Below are positions 53,430 through 62,241 of a stretch of 64,000 nucleotides of DNA, one piece after another (within the stretch, counting starts at the first letter, position 1; each line of letters starts with the position of its first letter). A program made the translations under genes and the position numbers. Below the pieces are notes generated by a model, which did no database searches, was not told the origin of the DNA, and was given only the letters and a program-made list of their open reading frames with translations. Source of the stretch: Viola odorata (taxonomy: Eukaryota; Streptophyta; Magnoliopsida; Malpighiales; Violaceae); assembly GCA_963691705.1 (NCBI GenBank), contig OY829546.1, forward strand, positions 33,450,040-33,514,039, given 5' to 3'.

Positions 53430-56090
53430 ATGGCCTCAGAGTCAGATCCGGCGCTGTCCCGAACTTCCAACATCCCATACAACACCCGCAGACGCCTGTT
53501 TCCCTTCGCTACCTCTAATACTCCCATCCCAGGGCAGGACGTCATTGCAGGAGAATTAGATCTTCCTCCTGGGTCAAGTTCGGAAGAAGTTACATTCCAG
53601 ATTTGCTCTCCCTTCTCCCATATAGCAGGAACCAGCCATCCTACCCCCCAAGCGGGAAGATCTATGATAGGAGAAGCGGACAACCCTTTCGCGAACTCAA
53701 TAGCAGCTCTCCAAGCTCAACTGGATCAGCTGACAGAGATGGCTGCTGGATTTACTCCTCATGCCTCACGACCTGGTGTGTCCTCCCAAGTAGTTTTCAC
53801 TCCGTCCATTGTCAACGAACGACCCTTATCGCCCCAACAATCTAGGGCACTCCCGTCCTCCTTACCTTTCCCTGTGGCCCCCATAAACATCCCACCATTC
53901 ACGCGCGGACCTGCCGACCATTCTGGACAATACAGGGGAGGAATCTCTATCCCCGAAGCAGTCCGCCAGCGTGACGAGTATAGAGAACACTGGGATGATC
54001 GACGGGGGGATATAGTGAGAGATCCATCTCCTAGATACAGCGAAAGATCTAGCAGCAGAAGTCGACGAGCTCGAACTCCAAGGAGTCGTAGCCGTTCTCC
54101 TAGGAGACATCAGGAATATGACCCTCAGAATCCCAGATACGACGCTGAAATTCCACATCAGCGTCAGCCTCGTAGGATCCCCGATGCTAACGTGGGTCAT
54201 CCGTTCAGTTACCGTGTCAGGCACCACAGAGTCCATCGACATGTGAAACTCCCAGCAGAATCATATGATGGCATGAAAGATCCCATTTCTCACCTCAATA
54301 AGGTGAAGGATTTCGTACAATTTCAAACGCGCAGTGATGCAGCATTGTGTCAGATCTTCGTGATGACGCTGTCAGGAGTGGCACGTCTATGGTTTGAGGG
54401 ACTCCCCGCCGGGTCTATTGATAATTTTTCTCAATTGGAAGAAAAATTCAAAAGTCGGTTTAGCACGGCTATTCCTATCAGAAAGTCAGCAGCTGCGCTG
54501 CTCGATATCCATCGAAAACCACAGGAATCGTTGAACGACTTTTTAGGTCGATTTGATCTTGAAATGTCCTTAACGCCAGGGGTCACTATCGATTTCGCAA
54601 TTGAGGCCCTGAAACGCAATTGCCGATACAGTAAATTGAAAGACACACTAACGGTGGACCCTCCAATGACCCTGGATGCGTTGAGGCTGAAAGCGCATAA
54701 CTATGCGAGAATGGAAGAGGAGGAAAATAGAGATTGGATTCAAGGCATGCCGACAGACCCATATGTGGCCCCTAACGTCCTGAGCAGCAATGCCCCTGAC
54801 GCTAAACCCATCGAGGATCACGGGCAGCGGAAAGAACATAACACCAAAACCCCTGGCCGGCAGAGAGGCAACTTCTCGAAAGGAAGACCTGGAGGATCCC
54901 CTACTCGGAAGCAAACGGACCCGCCAAAAGGCCGGATATATGATCTTGACCTCCCATCTCTCATACTCCCAAGAGCGGAGATCTTAGCGATAGTCCAACA
55001 GAGAAATCTGCCCATTCATTACCCAGCTCCCGTGAAACCAGGAGTAATCATGGGAGGAAGAGAAAACGCATATTGCAAGTTCCACAAGGTCAAGGGACAT
55101 TCGACCGATGTATGCAGAGAACTAAAATTGGCCATAGAGAGATTGGTCGATGAGGGCTACCTAGGAGAATTTGCCACTAAGGCGAGAGAAGAGGCCAGGA
55201 ATGACCTAACTAGAATGACAACTGATCAAAGGCAAGCGCCCTCGCGCGCCACGGGGGCTAACGCAATCCCCCTTGGGCAAAATAGAGAAGCTCTCATTGT
55301 CCATAGCGACCAAATGCCTATGATTAATATTATTGCTGGAGGAACACCCTATTGCGAGGAAATCATGCCGCAAACGCCAAACCCTAGGGAAAAGCGCAAA
55401 CGGGAGAGCGCGCAAACGAAAGTCGAGGCGATAAGTGCCTTAGACAGAATGATATTGTCTTTCTTAGAGGAAGATGAAAAAGGCATCGTCTTCCCGCATA
55501 ATGACGCAATGGTCGTAACGCCTGTCATTGGAAGTCACGGGGTAAGAAGGACCCTTGTCGATAACGGGAGCACAGTAAATCTATTTTCATTGGAAGCATA
55601 CAACCTGATGAAACGACCTGACAGTGATCTATCGCCCTGCACGAGGCCAATTATTGGGATTGATGGAGTACCGATTCCGGTAGCCGGAATAACATCCCTG
55701 CCGGTGTACTTCCGGGAAGACACATCCAAACGCTCCGAAGACTTATTTTTTCTGGTCGTAGACCTAACGTTACCGTATAATTCCATTTTGGGGCGACCGT
55801 TCCTTAATCGTTTTGGAGTGGCCATATCTCAAAAACACCTGCGGATGAAATATCCCTCATGGGACGGTGTGGTCTCAATCAAAGGGGACCAGAAGCTGGC
55901 AGCCGAGTGCTACCTGCTTATGACTCAAAGGAGTTGTGACCGCTACGTTTGCGTGGCAGACGACCCTTTCGATGATAAAGAAGAAAAGCGAACTCAGCCG
56001 CTAGATCAGATGGTATCAATCCCTATAGGTAAGGATAGTGAAACGAATCTCTTAGCCAGTGAGAAACTAAGCCTTGAAGAGAACGCGTAA
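53430..56090 (+). CDS. gag: gag-protease of element E (886 codons)
   Basis: The ATG at 53,430 (MASESDPALS) matches the gag starts of A and B. Residues ~170-270: Arg/Ser-rich (RTPRSRSRSPRR). Residues ~270-430: capsid-like core with HVKLPAESYDG, WFEGLPAGSID and RFSTAIPIRKSAA. About residue 549: knuckle-like CKFHKVKGHSTDVCRELK. About residues 690-800: aspartic protease with TLVDNGSTVNLF and ILGRPFLNRFG. A TAA at 56,088-56,090 (ENA-stop-LIRLL) falls where A has Gln (NLQLAQLL), so it is probably a CAA-to-TAA change, and gag-pol was one frame. Gag builds the particle; the protease processes the polyprotein. Confidence 0.93.
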   Translation: MASESDPALSRTSNIPYNTRRRLFPFATSNTPIPGQDVIAGELDLPPGSSSEEVTFQICSPFSHIAGTSHPTPQAGRSMIGEADNPFANSIAALQAQLDQLTEMAAGFTPHASRPGVSSQVVFTPSIVNERPLSPQQSRALPSSLPFPVAPINIPPFTRGPADHSGQYRGGISIPEAVRQRDEYREHWDDRRGDIVRDPSPRYSERSSSRSRRARTPRSRSRSPRRHQEYDPQNPRYDAEIPHQRQPRRIPDANVGHPFSYRVRHHRVHRHVKLPAESYDGMKDPISHLNKVKDFVQFQTRSDAALCQIFVMTLSGVARLWFEGLPAGSIDNFSQLEEKFKSRFSTAIPIRKSAAALLDIHRKPQESLNDFLGRFDLEMSLTPGVTIDFAIEALKRNCRYSKLKDTLTVDPPMTLDALRLKAHNYARMEEEENRDWIQGMPTDPYVAPNVLSSNAPDAKPIEDHGQRKEHNTKTPGRQRGNFSKGRPGGSPTRKQTDPPKGRIYDLDLPSLILPRAEILAIVQQRNLPIHYPAPVKPGVIMGGRENAYCKFHKVKGHSTDVCRELKLAIERLVDEGYLGEFATKAREEARNDLTRMTTDQRQAPSRATGANAIPLGQNREALIVHSDQMPMINIIAGGTPYCEEIMPQTPNPREKRKRESAQTKVEAISALDRMILSFLEEDEKGIVFPHNDAMVVTPVIGSHGVRRTLVDNGSTVNLFSLEAYNLMKRPDSDLSPCTRPIIGIDGVPIPVAGITSLPVYFREDTSKRSEDLFFLVVDLTLPYNSILGRPFLNRFGVAISQKHLRMKYPSWDGVVSIKGDQKLAAECYLLMTQRSCDRYVCVADDPFDDKEEKRTQPLDQMVSIPIGKDSETNLLASEKLSLEENA

Positions 56091-57949
56091 TTAATCCGAC
56101 TTTTGAGAAAATGCAAGGGAGAATTTGCGTGGAAGCCAGCAGACATGCCCGGAATCTCTCGGGAGGTTGCGGAACACCGGCTGTTTAGTCCTGACGCCAA
56201 GCCTGTTCAACAAAGGCGACGTGCCTTTTCATCGGAAAAGATAGCAGCCATCGAAAAGGAGTTGCTAAAGCTCACAGAGGCGGGGTTCATTGAGAAGTCC
56301 AATACCCGACCTGGCTAGCTAATCCTGTGTTAGTCCCAAAGCCTAACGGGGACTGGCGCATGTGCATCGACTTCACTGACTTAAATAATGCCTGTCCCAA
56401 GGACTGCTATCCCCTTCCGCGAATAGATCAGTTAGTTGATCAAACCGCTGGATATGCTTATCTAAGCTCCCTAGATGCGAATTCCGGGTATCACCAAATC
56501 CCTATGGCCGTAGAGGACGAAGAAAAAACTGCCTTCATCACTCCTAGGGCTACATACTGCTATACCGCAATGCCGTTTGGGCTAAAGAATGCCGGTGCAA
56601 TATTTCAGCGTATGGCAAACAAAGTTTTTGAAAATCAAATCGGGAGAAATGTAGAGGCCTACGTGGATGACATCTTGATCAAAAGTCAGAGTTTCAGAGA
56701 ACACCTCGCGGACTTGGAAGAAGTTTTCAATGTGATGAGAAAGCACAAGATGAAGCTAAACCCGCGGAAGTGCATGTTTGCATTCCAAACGGGAAAATTC
56801 TTGGGCTATGTGGTCAGCAGGAAGGGCATCCAACCCAACCCGTCAAAGATAAAAGCCATCCAGGATATGATATCCCCGCGGACTGTCAAAGAGATACAGA
56901 AGTTAACCGGGCGCATCATCGCGTTGGGACGATTCATATCTAAGCAAGGCGAGAGATGTTTGCCTTTCTTCAAAGTCATCCGAAACAAGGCTCCCTTCGG
57001 ATGGACAGAGGAATGTGAGAAAGCGTTTGCAGGGCTAAAAGCTTACCTGTCATCAGATTTAGTGCTAACGAGGCCCGAGCCTGGCGATGAGCTATATCTA
57101 TATTTGGGAATAGCTGATGAGGTAGTCAGCGCCGTCCTTGTGCGAAGCGAAGGGCACGTGCATCGTCCTGTATTCTTCGTGAGTCACATATTGAAAGATG
57201 CCGAACTGCGATACGCTCCTATCGAGAAGATAGCACTCGCTCTAGTACAGGCCACGCGAAAGATGGACCGATACTTCCAAGCCCACCCCGTCACTGTACT
57301 CACGGATCAACCGTTGAGAAGAATCTTCAGAAAACCTGAATCTTCAGGAAGAATGCTAATTTGGGCTATCGAGCTCGAACAATACGGGCTACAATACAAA
57401 GCTAGACCAGCCGTTAAAGCCCAAGCGTTAGCTGACTTCATAGCTGAATGCACGTTCACAAAGGACGCAAAAATAGATCTGTTGGAGGAAGAAACAGAAA
57501 GTTCATGCCTACCGTCTCCGGAGACATATACAGATACGTGGGTCATCCACGTAGATGGAGCAAAAAATCAAGAATTAGCAGGAGCAGGAGTTTTCTTAGT
57601 TGGACCAAACGGCCTGGAGATGCGATACGCCATTAGAATCCTGCAACCATTGTCCAACAATGCGGCTGAATACGAAGCGCTGCTGGCAGGACTCAGAATT
57701 GGAAACAGTTTCTCTATCGGAGCCACTCCCGGTATGGAGAAGGCAGACAGAACATGTTTAAAGATCCGAGGAGATTCCAAGCTAATAATGGATCAGGTTT
57801 TGGGGAACTCCCAAGCCAGAGAACCCATCATGGCCCAATACTTAGCCAAAGTGAAGCATGAGCTGTCAGAGATACAGGAAAAAGGCACCCTGGTCACCTT
57901 TGAGCACATTCCTAGAGAAAACAATGAAGAGGCACAACTGGGACGGTAG
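56091..57949 (+). pseudogene. pol: pol of element E (RT, RNase H, truncated second RNase H; no integrase)
   Basis: After the TAA, the frame resumes with KCKGEFAWKPADMPG. One base is missing near 56,296 (before CCAATACCCGACCTGG), shifting the frame; the next open stretch is 56,327-57,949. It has WRMCIDFTDLN, YVDD (residues 112-115 of that stretch), LGYVVS, RNase H (DAELRYAPIEK, LTDQPLRRIF) and second RNase H (DGAKNQELAGAG, AAEYEALLAG, GDSKLI). It ends at PRENNEEAQLGR, where A and B have PREDN.EAD. The last acidic residue of the second RNase H and the whole integrase are missing. RT and first RNase H motifs are otherwise intact. Confidence 0.92.
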
Positions 57950-58574
57950 CCTGGTCCAACTCAGTTCTGGACAATATCGCGGGATTCGTCCAAACGGGGC
58001 CTATCAGTTCCTGATTGAAATTAATACGCCACAAATGGGACGGTAGCTCCAGAATAAAGAAACTGCTTTTCCAATCAGCTACACCCTTCTTGAAGCCGTG
58101 GAAACGTTGCCAAAACGACTGCACGAGCGCATCATCCCACCGGGGAGTAATCTCTATTAAACAATTGTGGCAAATCATGCTAAAGAATTTGCGAAACAAA
58201 TTGATAGATGGGGTAAAAATGTTCTTCAACTCGCAAGCGCGAAGAAAAGCATAAACCGCACACCAAGAGGAAGGAGTTATCTGGGCAGGATTAAGGCTAT
58301 ACTCCCGCAGCAGAGTTAGTATCGACTCATGAACGGGAAAGCGGAAACCATAAAGAAACATCTTAAAGTAAAGAAGCCTACTGTGGCCCCACGCTGGATT
58401 ATGAAGCCGCATATCACTTCCGGGAATAGAAGGCTCATGCCCAGGAGGAAAGGTAATACCATGTTCCTCCAATTCGGCTTTCAGAACCACATCGCATGTA
58501 AAAATGCTCGGTAATTGGGCGACCTCTGGATCCATGGGCCTAGAGATAATCTGGCGAGGTCTATTCCTAGCCAT
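57947..58574 (-). pseudogene. Antisense gene c (element E), N-terminal domain only
   Basis: The ATG at 58,574 (MARNRPRQ) gives the Transposase_28-like domain: LLYFKMFLYGFRFPVHESIL, NPAQITPSSWCAVYAFLRAC, RWDDALVQSFWQRF, WRINFNQELIGPVWTNPAIL. It runs without a stop to the junction with pol near 57,947. Beyond that it reads antisense pol to a stop at 57,912. This is the best-preserved copy of the domain in the window. A CACGTG box lies 263 bases upstream (58,832-58,837). Confidence 0.85.
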
Positions 58575-58831
58575 AGCAAACCAACAAAAAAGGAAATCTG
58601 AGAAGGGACGAATTGATACCTTAAAGGAGAAGAATCGCAGAGAAATTGGCGGACAGTGGCGAGCGGCCGGAAGGGTATTCGGAGAAGAAGACGAAGGAAG
58701 ACAAAAAGGAAAAATTCGAAGTGAGGGCAAAAGTTTTGAGAAAACGGAGGATGGTCCTTCTTAAAGGATAGAAATGCCACCGCATTAATTGAGTCACCAA
58801 TCGGGCAAAGACGCGTGTAAAAGAAGTTGGC

Positions 58832-58837
58832 CACGTG
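58832..58837 (-). promoter_or_regulatory. CACGTG box upstream of gene c (E)
   Basis: In TTCCACGTGG (minus), 263 bases before the ATG. B has the same box at 264 bases. Confidence 0.55.
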
Positions 58838-59070
58838 GAAGCGCATTAAAGAAATTTGAAAAAAGGAAATTTATTCGGCGTGACTCCCCAAAAGGGCGAC
58901 AGTGTTGACCCAGTCAGAGTAATCGCGAAGCGATTGCCTCAGTCGGGCCAACCGCTCGCGTTAGCTACCACCAAGAACCAGCAGGCTAACGGAAACAACG
59001 ACAAAAATGAAAAGGCAGAAAGCATCATTTTATTCATAAAACGCCAACAGGTAGGTACAACACAAAATGG

Positions 59071-59493
59071 CTAATCCTCATCAGGCCAGTAAATGCCGTG
59101 GTGATAAACCCCGTCATCATCAAGGAATGGCATCTTCCCGTCAGCATTTGGGACAGGTTTGTCTACCTCCCTTTCTAGGCAAGATCCTGACGGGCTTGAC
59201 TTCCCTTTGACACTCGAATCTGCCAACCCCGCACCAGCACTGGTGGGAAAAGAATTATTCAACGAACAATCAAGGGAAGGAAACCGTTTGCCGCCCTCTT
59301 GAATAACAGAACTAGAAGGAGCAAAAGTCGCGACGGGCTCCTTGGGAGTTCGTTTCCCCTGCCTCTTACGGCCTTTTCGGCGGATCGGAGGCCTCCATGG
59401 TGGCGAAGGAGGGGGATGATCTGAGTCCGGCGAAGTCGGGGGAGTCGGCAAGGAGTCGCGATCCATGGAACTCAAGAAATAAAAATCTGCCAT
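59071..59493 (-). CDS. Antisense gene b (element E), unknown 140-aa protein
   Basis: Intact from the ATG at 59,493 (MADFYFLSS). Proline-rich PTPPTSPDSDHPPPSPPWRP, basic PIRRKGRKRQGKRTPK, a variable Ser-rich middle, and the acidic end HHGIYWPDED. It shares both ends with gene b of B (26,030), while the middle has diverged and is shorter. A TATATA box lies about 70 bases upstream (59,561-59,566). Intact frames in both copies suggest selection until recently. No recognised domain; the basic stretch may direct it to the nucleus. Confidence 0.74.
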   Translation of the reverse strand: MADFYFLSSMDRDSLPTPPTSPDSDHPPPSPPWRPPIRRKGRKRQGKRTPKEPVATFAPSSSVIQEGGKRFPSLDCSLNNSFPTSAGAGLADSSVKGKSSPSGSCLEREVDKPVPNADGKMPFLDDDGVYHHGIYWPDED

Positions 59494-59981
59494 GTGACCT
59501 GCAAAAGCAAAAGAGAAGGAAAAGGATGAAGATGAACAGGAAAGGGAAACCAAACTCCCATATATAGCCGAGTAAGCACTTCGATCCCTGAAAAATCAAT
59601 TAAGACGCTTGGGAAAAATAACTACAATTACAGAATCCGATCCACCATAGGCACATCTGCTCGTTGAACACACCAATCAAAGGGCACTAAAGAACCGCCC
59701 AACCACCTACCACTGAAAAGACGGCCCTGTAACAGTCAAGACAGATCATTCATTGCTAATTCTCGGAACACGACCACTGCAGTACAATGTCCCAAGGAAG
59801 ACCCATTTTCAGTTGGGCTCATGACTAATATTTCCAACCAATAAAGCAAGCAACCAAGCAAGAAAAAAGAGAAGACTTGGGAAAAAGCAGAGACAGCTAT
59901 TTATTTATGGCCAGGTGGCCTTAGCGTTCAAATATGTACAAGAAACATAAGAAAAACAACGAGAAGAAGCAAAGCCAGCGG

Positions 59982-60365
59982 TCAGACATTGGACCCCGCA
60001 TCATCTTCCCCTGGCACAACGGGAACCTCCTTTAAAGCGTCAGCAACGGAGGTTAGTTCGGCAGAGCAGGCTCTCATGCCCTTTAAGCAGCAGGCCAGCT
60101 GATCTTTCCTCTGCTGCAGCATCGAGGCCACCACATCGAGGTGAGCAGTGACAGTGGCCAGTTTCGCCAAACTCTCTAGGGGACTAAAATCCTCCAGAGT
60201 TATTCCCAGCTGTCTAGACAGAATAGGGGTTAACACCCCCTGCAACTCCAAGACATCCTCGGAGGTCTTGGTGATCATCCTCTCCAGGAAGCCGATATCA
60301 CCCTCAGTAAGATTCTTCAGGGTCAGAGTTTTAGAGATCAGGAAATTGTGAGTCAGTTCATCCAT
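59982..60365 (-). CDS. Antisense gene a (element E), unknown 127-aa protein
   Basis: Intact from the ATG at 60,365 (MDELTHNFLISKTLTLKNLT). It aligns along its whole length with gene a of B: EGDIGFLERMITKTSEDVLE, LQGVLTPILSRQ, DFSPLESLAKL, SMLQQRKDQLACCLKGMRAC, then an acidic end EDDAGSNV. The pattern of hydrophobic and charged residues suggests a compact helical protein. The start 195 bases inside the 3' LTR boundary (B: 232) and the preceding TATATAAAT support the start choice. Function unknown. Confidence 0.76.
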   Translation of the reverse strand: MDELTHNFLISKTLTLKNLTEGDIGFLERMITKTSEDVLELQGVLTPILSRQLGITLEDFSPLESLAKLATVTAHLDVVASMLQQRKDQLACCLKGMRACSAELTSVADALKEVPVVPGEDDAGSNV

Positions 60366-60426
60366 GGCGAAATATGAAAAGAAAGAACGTGAAAATACGA
60401 AGAAATTGGCGCAGAGGAACCTCTGA

Positions 60427-60435
60427 TTTATATAT
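60427..60435 (-). promoter_or_regulatory. TATA box of antisense gene a (E)
   Basis: TATATAAAT on the minus strand, about 65 bases before the ATG. Confidence 0.55.
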
Positions 60436-60543
60436 TCTGACAAAAAACCGTCAGGACCATCTTCTGAGGCGAAACCGCCCCGGTACTTAGAAGGACTCTC
60501 CATAAGAGAAGGAACGTTAGCCCTTGGTAAACACTCAGGCTTA

Positions 60544-60559
60544 TTTTCAGTTGGGCTTA
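60544..60559 (+). other. Sequence preceding the 3' LTR of E (polypurine-tract position)
   Basis: TTTTCAGTTGGGCTTA, nearly identical to B. A near copy with LTR-like continuation (TTTTCAGTTGGGCTCATGAC) lies inside E at 59,806-59,825. Confidence 0.6.
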
Positions 60560-61130
60560 TGATAACAATTCACCTAAAAGCAGGGGCATTTTCGCCTATC
60601 ACCCGGTGGGAAGGGACATAGCTACTGTTTCGCTCCACCACGATAGGGATAAGGTTGCTACCTTCCCCAAAGGCTAACGCTACGAGGGCTAACGGTGCCC
60701 TACCGGCTCCTCTCAAGGACCTCGTGGATGGTTCAAGGAGTTATCTCACCCCCAAAGGAAACCATGCGACAGGAAGAAAGCTCCGGCTATTATCCTACCG
60801 CGGCAATATCCACCTATACACCTACCGCCAAGGTAGCGTGTCACGATAAGGGAGAATCACATACCCTAACGCGAGCGATAGCTCCGTACTCTTTTACTTG
60901 GACGGGAACGCCCCATTCTTCTATAAATACCTCCCCCACGAAGGAGGCAGGTAAGCGGACTTTACTGGCCAAAACTCTGCCAAATTCAGTACACATACTG
61001 ACTTAAGCATCGGAGTGTTTCCGCCGGAGACCCCCTCCGGCGCATTGCAGGTACTGTGGACCGTCGCGCACACTGACCTGAGAGGAGCTGCTCCACCCTA
61101 CATCCTTCAGCAGAAGACAAATTATTATCA
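60560..61130 (+). repeat. 3' LTR of element E
   Basis: Pairs with 52,773-53,344. TATA box 60,922-60,929; hairpin 61,022-61,042. Followed by the GGCTC duplication. Confidence 0.96.
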
Positions 61131-61135
61131 GGCTC

Positions 61136-61658
61136 TATTGTAGGTGCGATATTTGGCTCTCCTGAAGATAGGGAGGAGATGTCAGAGCTTCCTCTGGAGG
61201 TTCATCGCGAATGCGCTTTGAATGATGTGCTGGCTAGCTTTCGCATGCTGAATTACTTTCTCGATATCCATGGTGACAAGGTTCGAGGTTCCCCTACTAA
61301 GGTGGCGGAGTTGACGCAACTCCAGAGCGATACTCAAGTAGAGCTTAATGACTGCCGTGCTGAATTGGCTAGAGAGAAGTCGATAGGGAAGGCCAAGATA
61401 GAGCTTTTAGAGGCAGAGCTGGTGGCAGCCGACAGAAGGAACTCTCTCCTTCGCAAAGAGATATCGGCCCATGATGCAAAATTAGTGAAGGTGTCTAATG
61501 AGATATCGCGGTGGAAAGATAAGGCGATACAAGCCTTTGCCGCTGGATTCCTAGATTATTACCATAGCAAGGCTTTCGATCCTACCAAGATAGCTGATTA
61601 CGCCTTCGAGAGATTGAAGAATATAGATGTCGGGGGCAACAAAGGAGTTCTTCCGTGA
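61136..61658 (+). pseudogene. Antisense gene c (element G), 3' part after insertion E
   Basis: Continues the frame cut at 52,772: IVGAIFGSPEDREEM, HRECALNDVLASFRMLNYFL, then a coiled coil with one copy of AKIELLEAELVAADRRNS and the end KAIQAFAAGFLDYY…NKGVLP at 61,658. No stop interrupts it. Joined with 51,529-52,772 it lacks only the N-terminal part lost at 51,512. Confidence 0.82.
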
Positions 61659-61915
61659 TTAGCGTAAGGCAACGCTTGAGAATGTTTTATTTTTCTTCAA
61701 ACATTGTTTTCATTTGGCTTGTAATAATTGATAACGCTTGCATAATAACGACTGCCATTCCGCTCTGGATAACAATTAATTTGCTTCTTGGCGTTATCTC
61801 GTTGATTACGTCATCATGCTTGACCTCTTTTTGACAAAGTGATTCTGCTTTTTAGAGCATTTAATGCTCAGGATCCCCTTATTAATGTGAACGAGGGATC
61901 AGGACAGTTTAGAGA

Positions 61916-62068
61916 CACGTGTCTGCTCGTCAGGACGCTAGGGCTAGCCTGATTTGATAGAATCAAAGCGTCTTCTCACTTTTCTAAGGTTACACTCATT
62001 GCCCACGCCTGTCACGCGTGTGGCGACTGTTCCAGCAGTCATTTCTCTTAGACTCTTAGGGTTACAAA
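61916..62068 (+). promoter_or_regulatory. Promoter of antisense gene d (G)
   Basis: CACGTG at 61,916-61,921 in GACACGTGTC, then GGGTTACAAAACCC at 62,059-62,072, a one-base change from the TATAAAA of A and B. Confidence 0.6.
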
Positions 62069-62241
62069 ACCCAACACTTTATTTCTTTTTTCCACTTTCG
62101 AAAATCTATTTTCTTTGCATATTCTCGAATCGTCTTGCATTTCTGCTCTTCATCTCCTGGGTACTTCGATTTCCTTCTTAAAAAGGTATTTCTTTATTTC
62201 CCTTTACTGTCTTCTTCATCTTTTTGTTTTCTCTTTCCACC

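Larger units (their letters stand above)
52773..61130 (+). mobile_element. Complete, integrase-less Tat element E
   Basis: LTRs 52,773-53,344 (572 bp) and 60,560-61,130 (571 bp), both TGATAACAAT…ATTATTATCA. Target duplication GGCTC at 52,768-52,772 and 61,131-61,135. By eye the LTRs differ by about seven substitutions and one base indel, so it is a recent insertion. It carries gag, protease, RT, RNase H and most of the second RNase H. It then switches directly into truncated antisense gene c, followed by b and a. Integrase, the spacer repeats, gene d and most of gene c are absent. Length is 8,358 bp. Confidence 0.96.
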
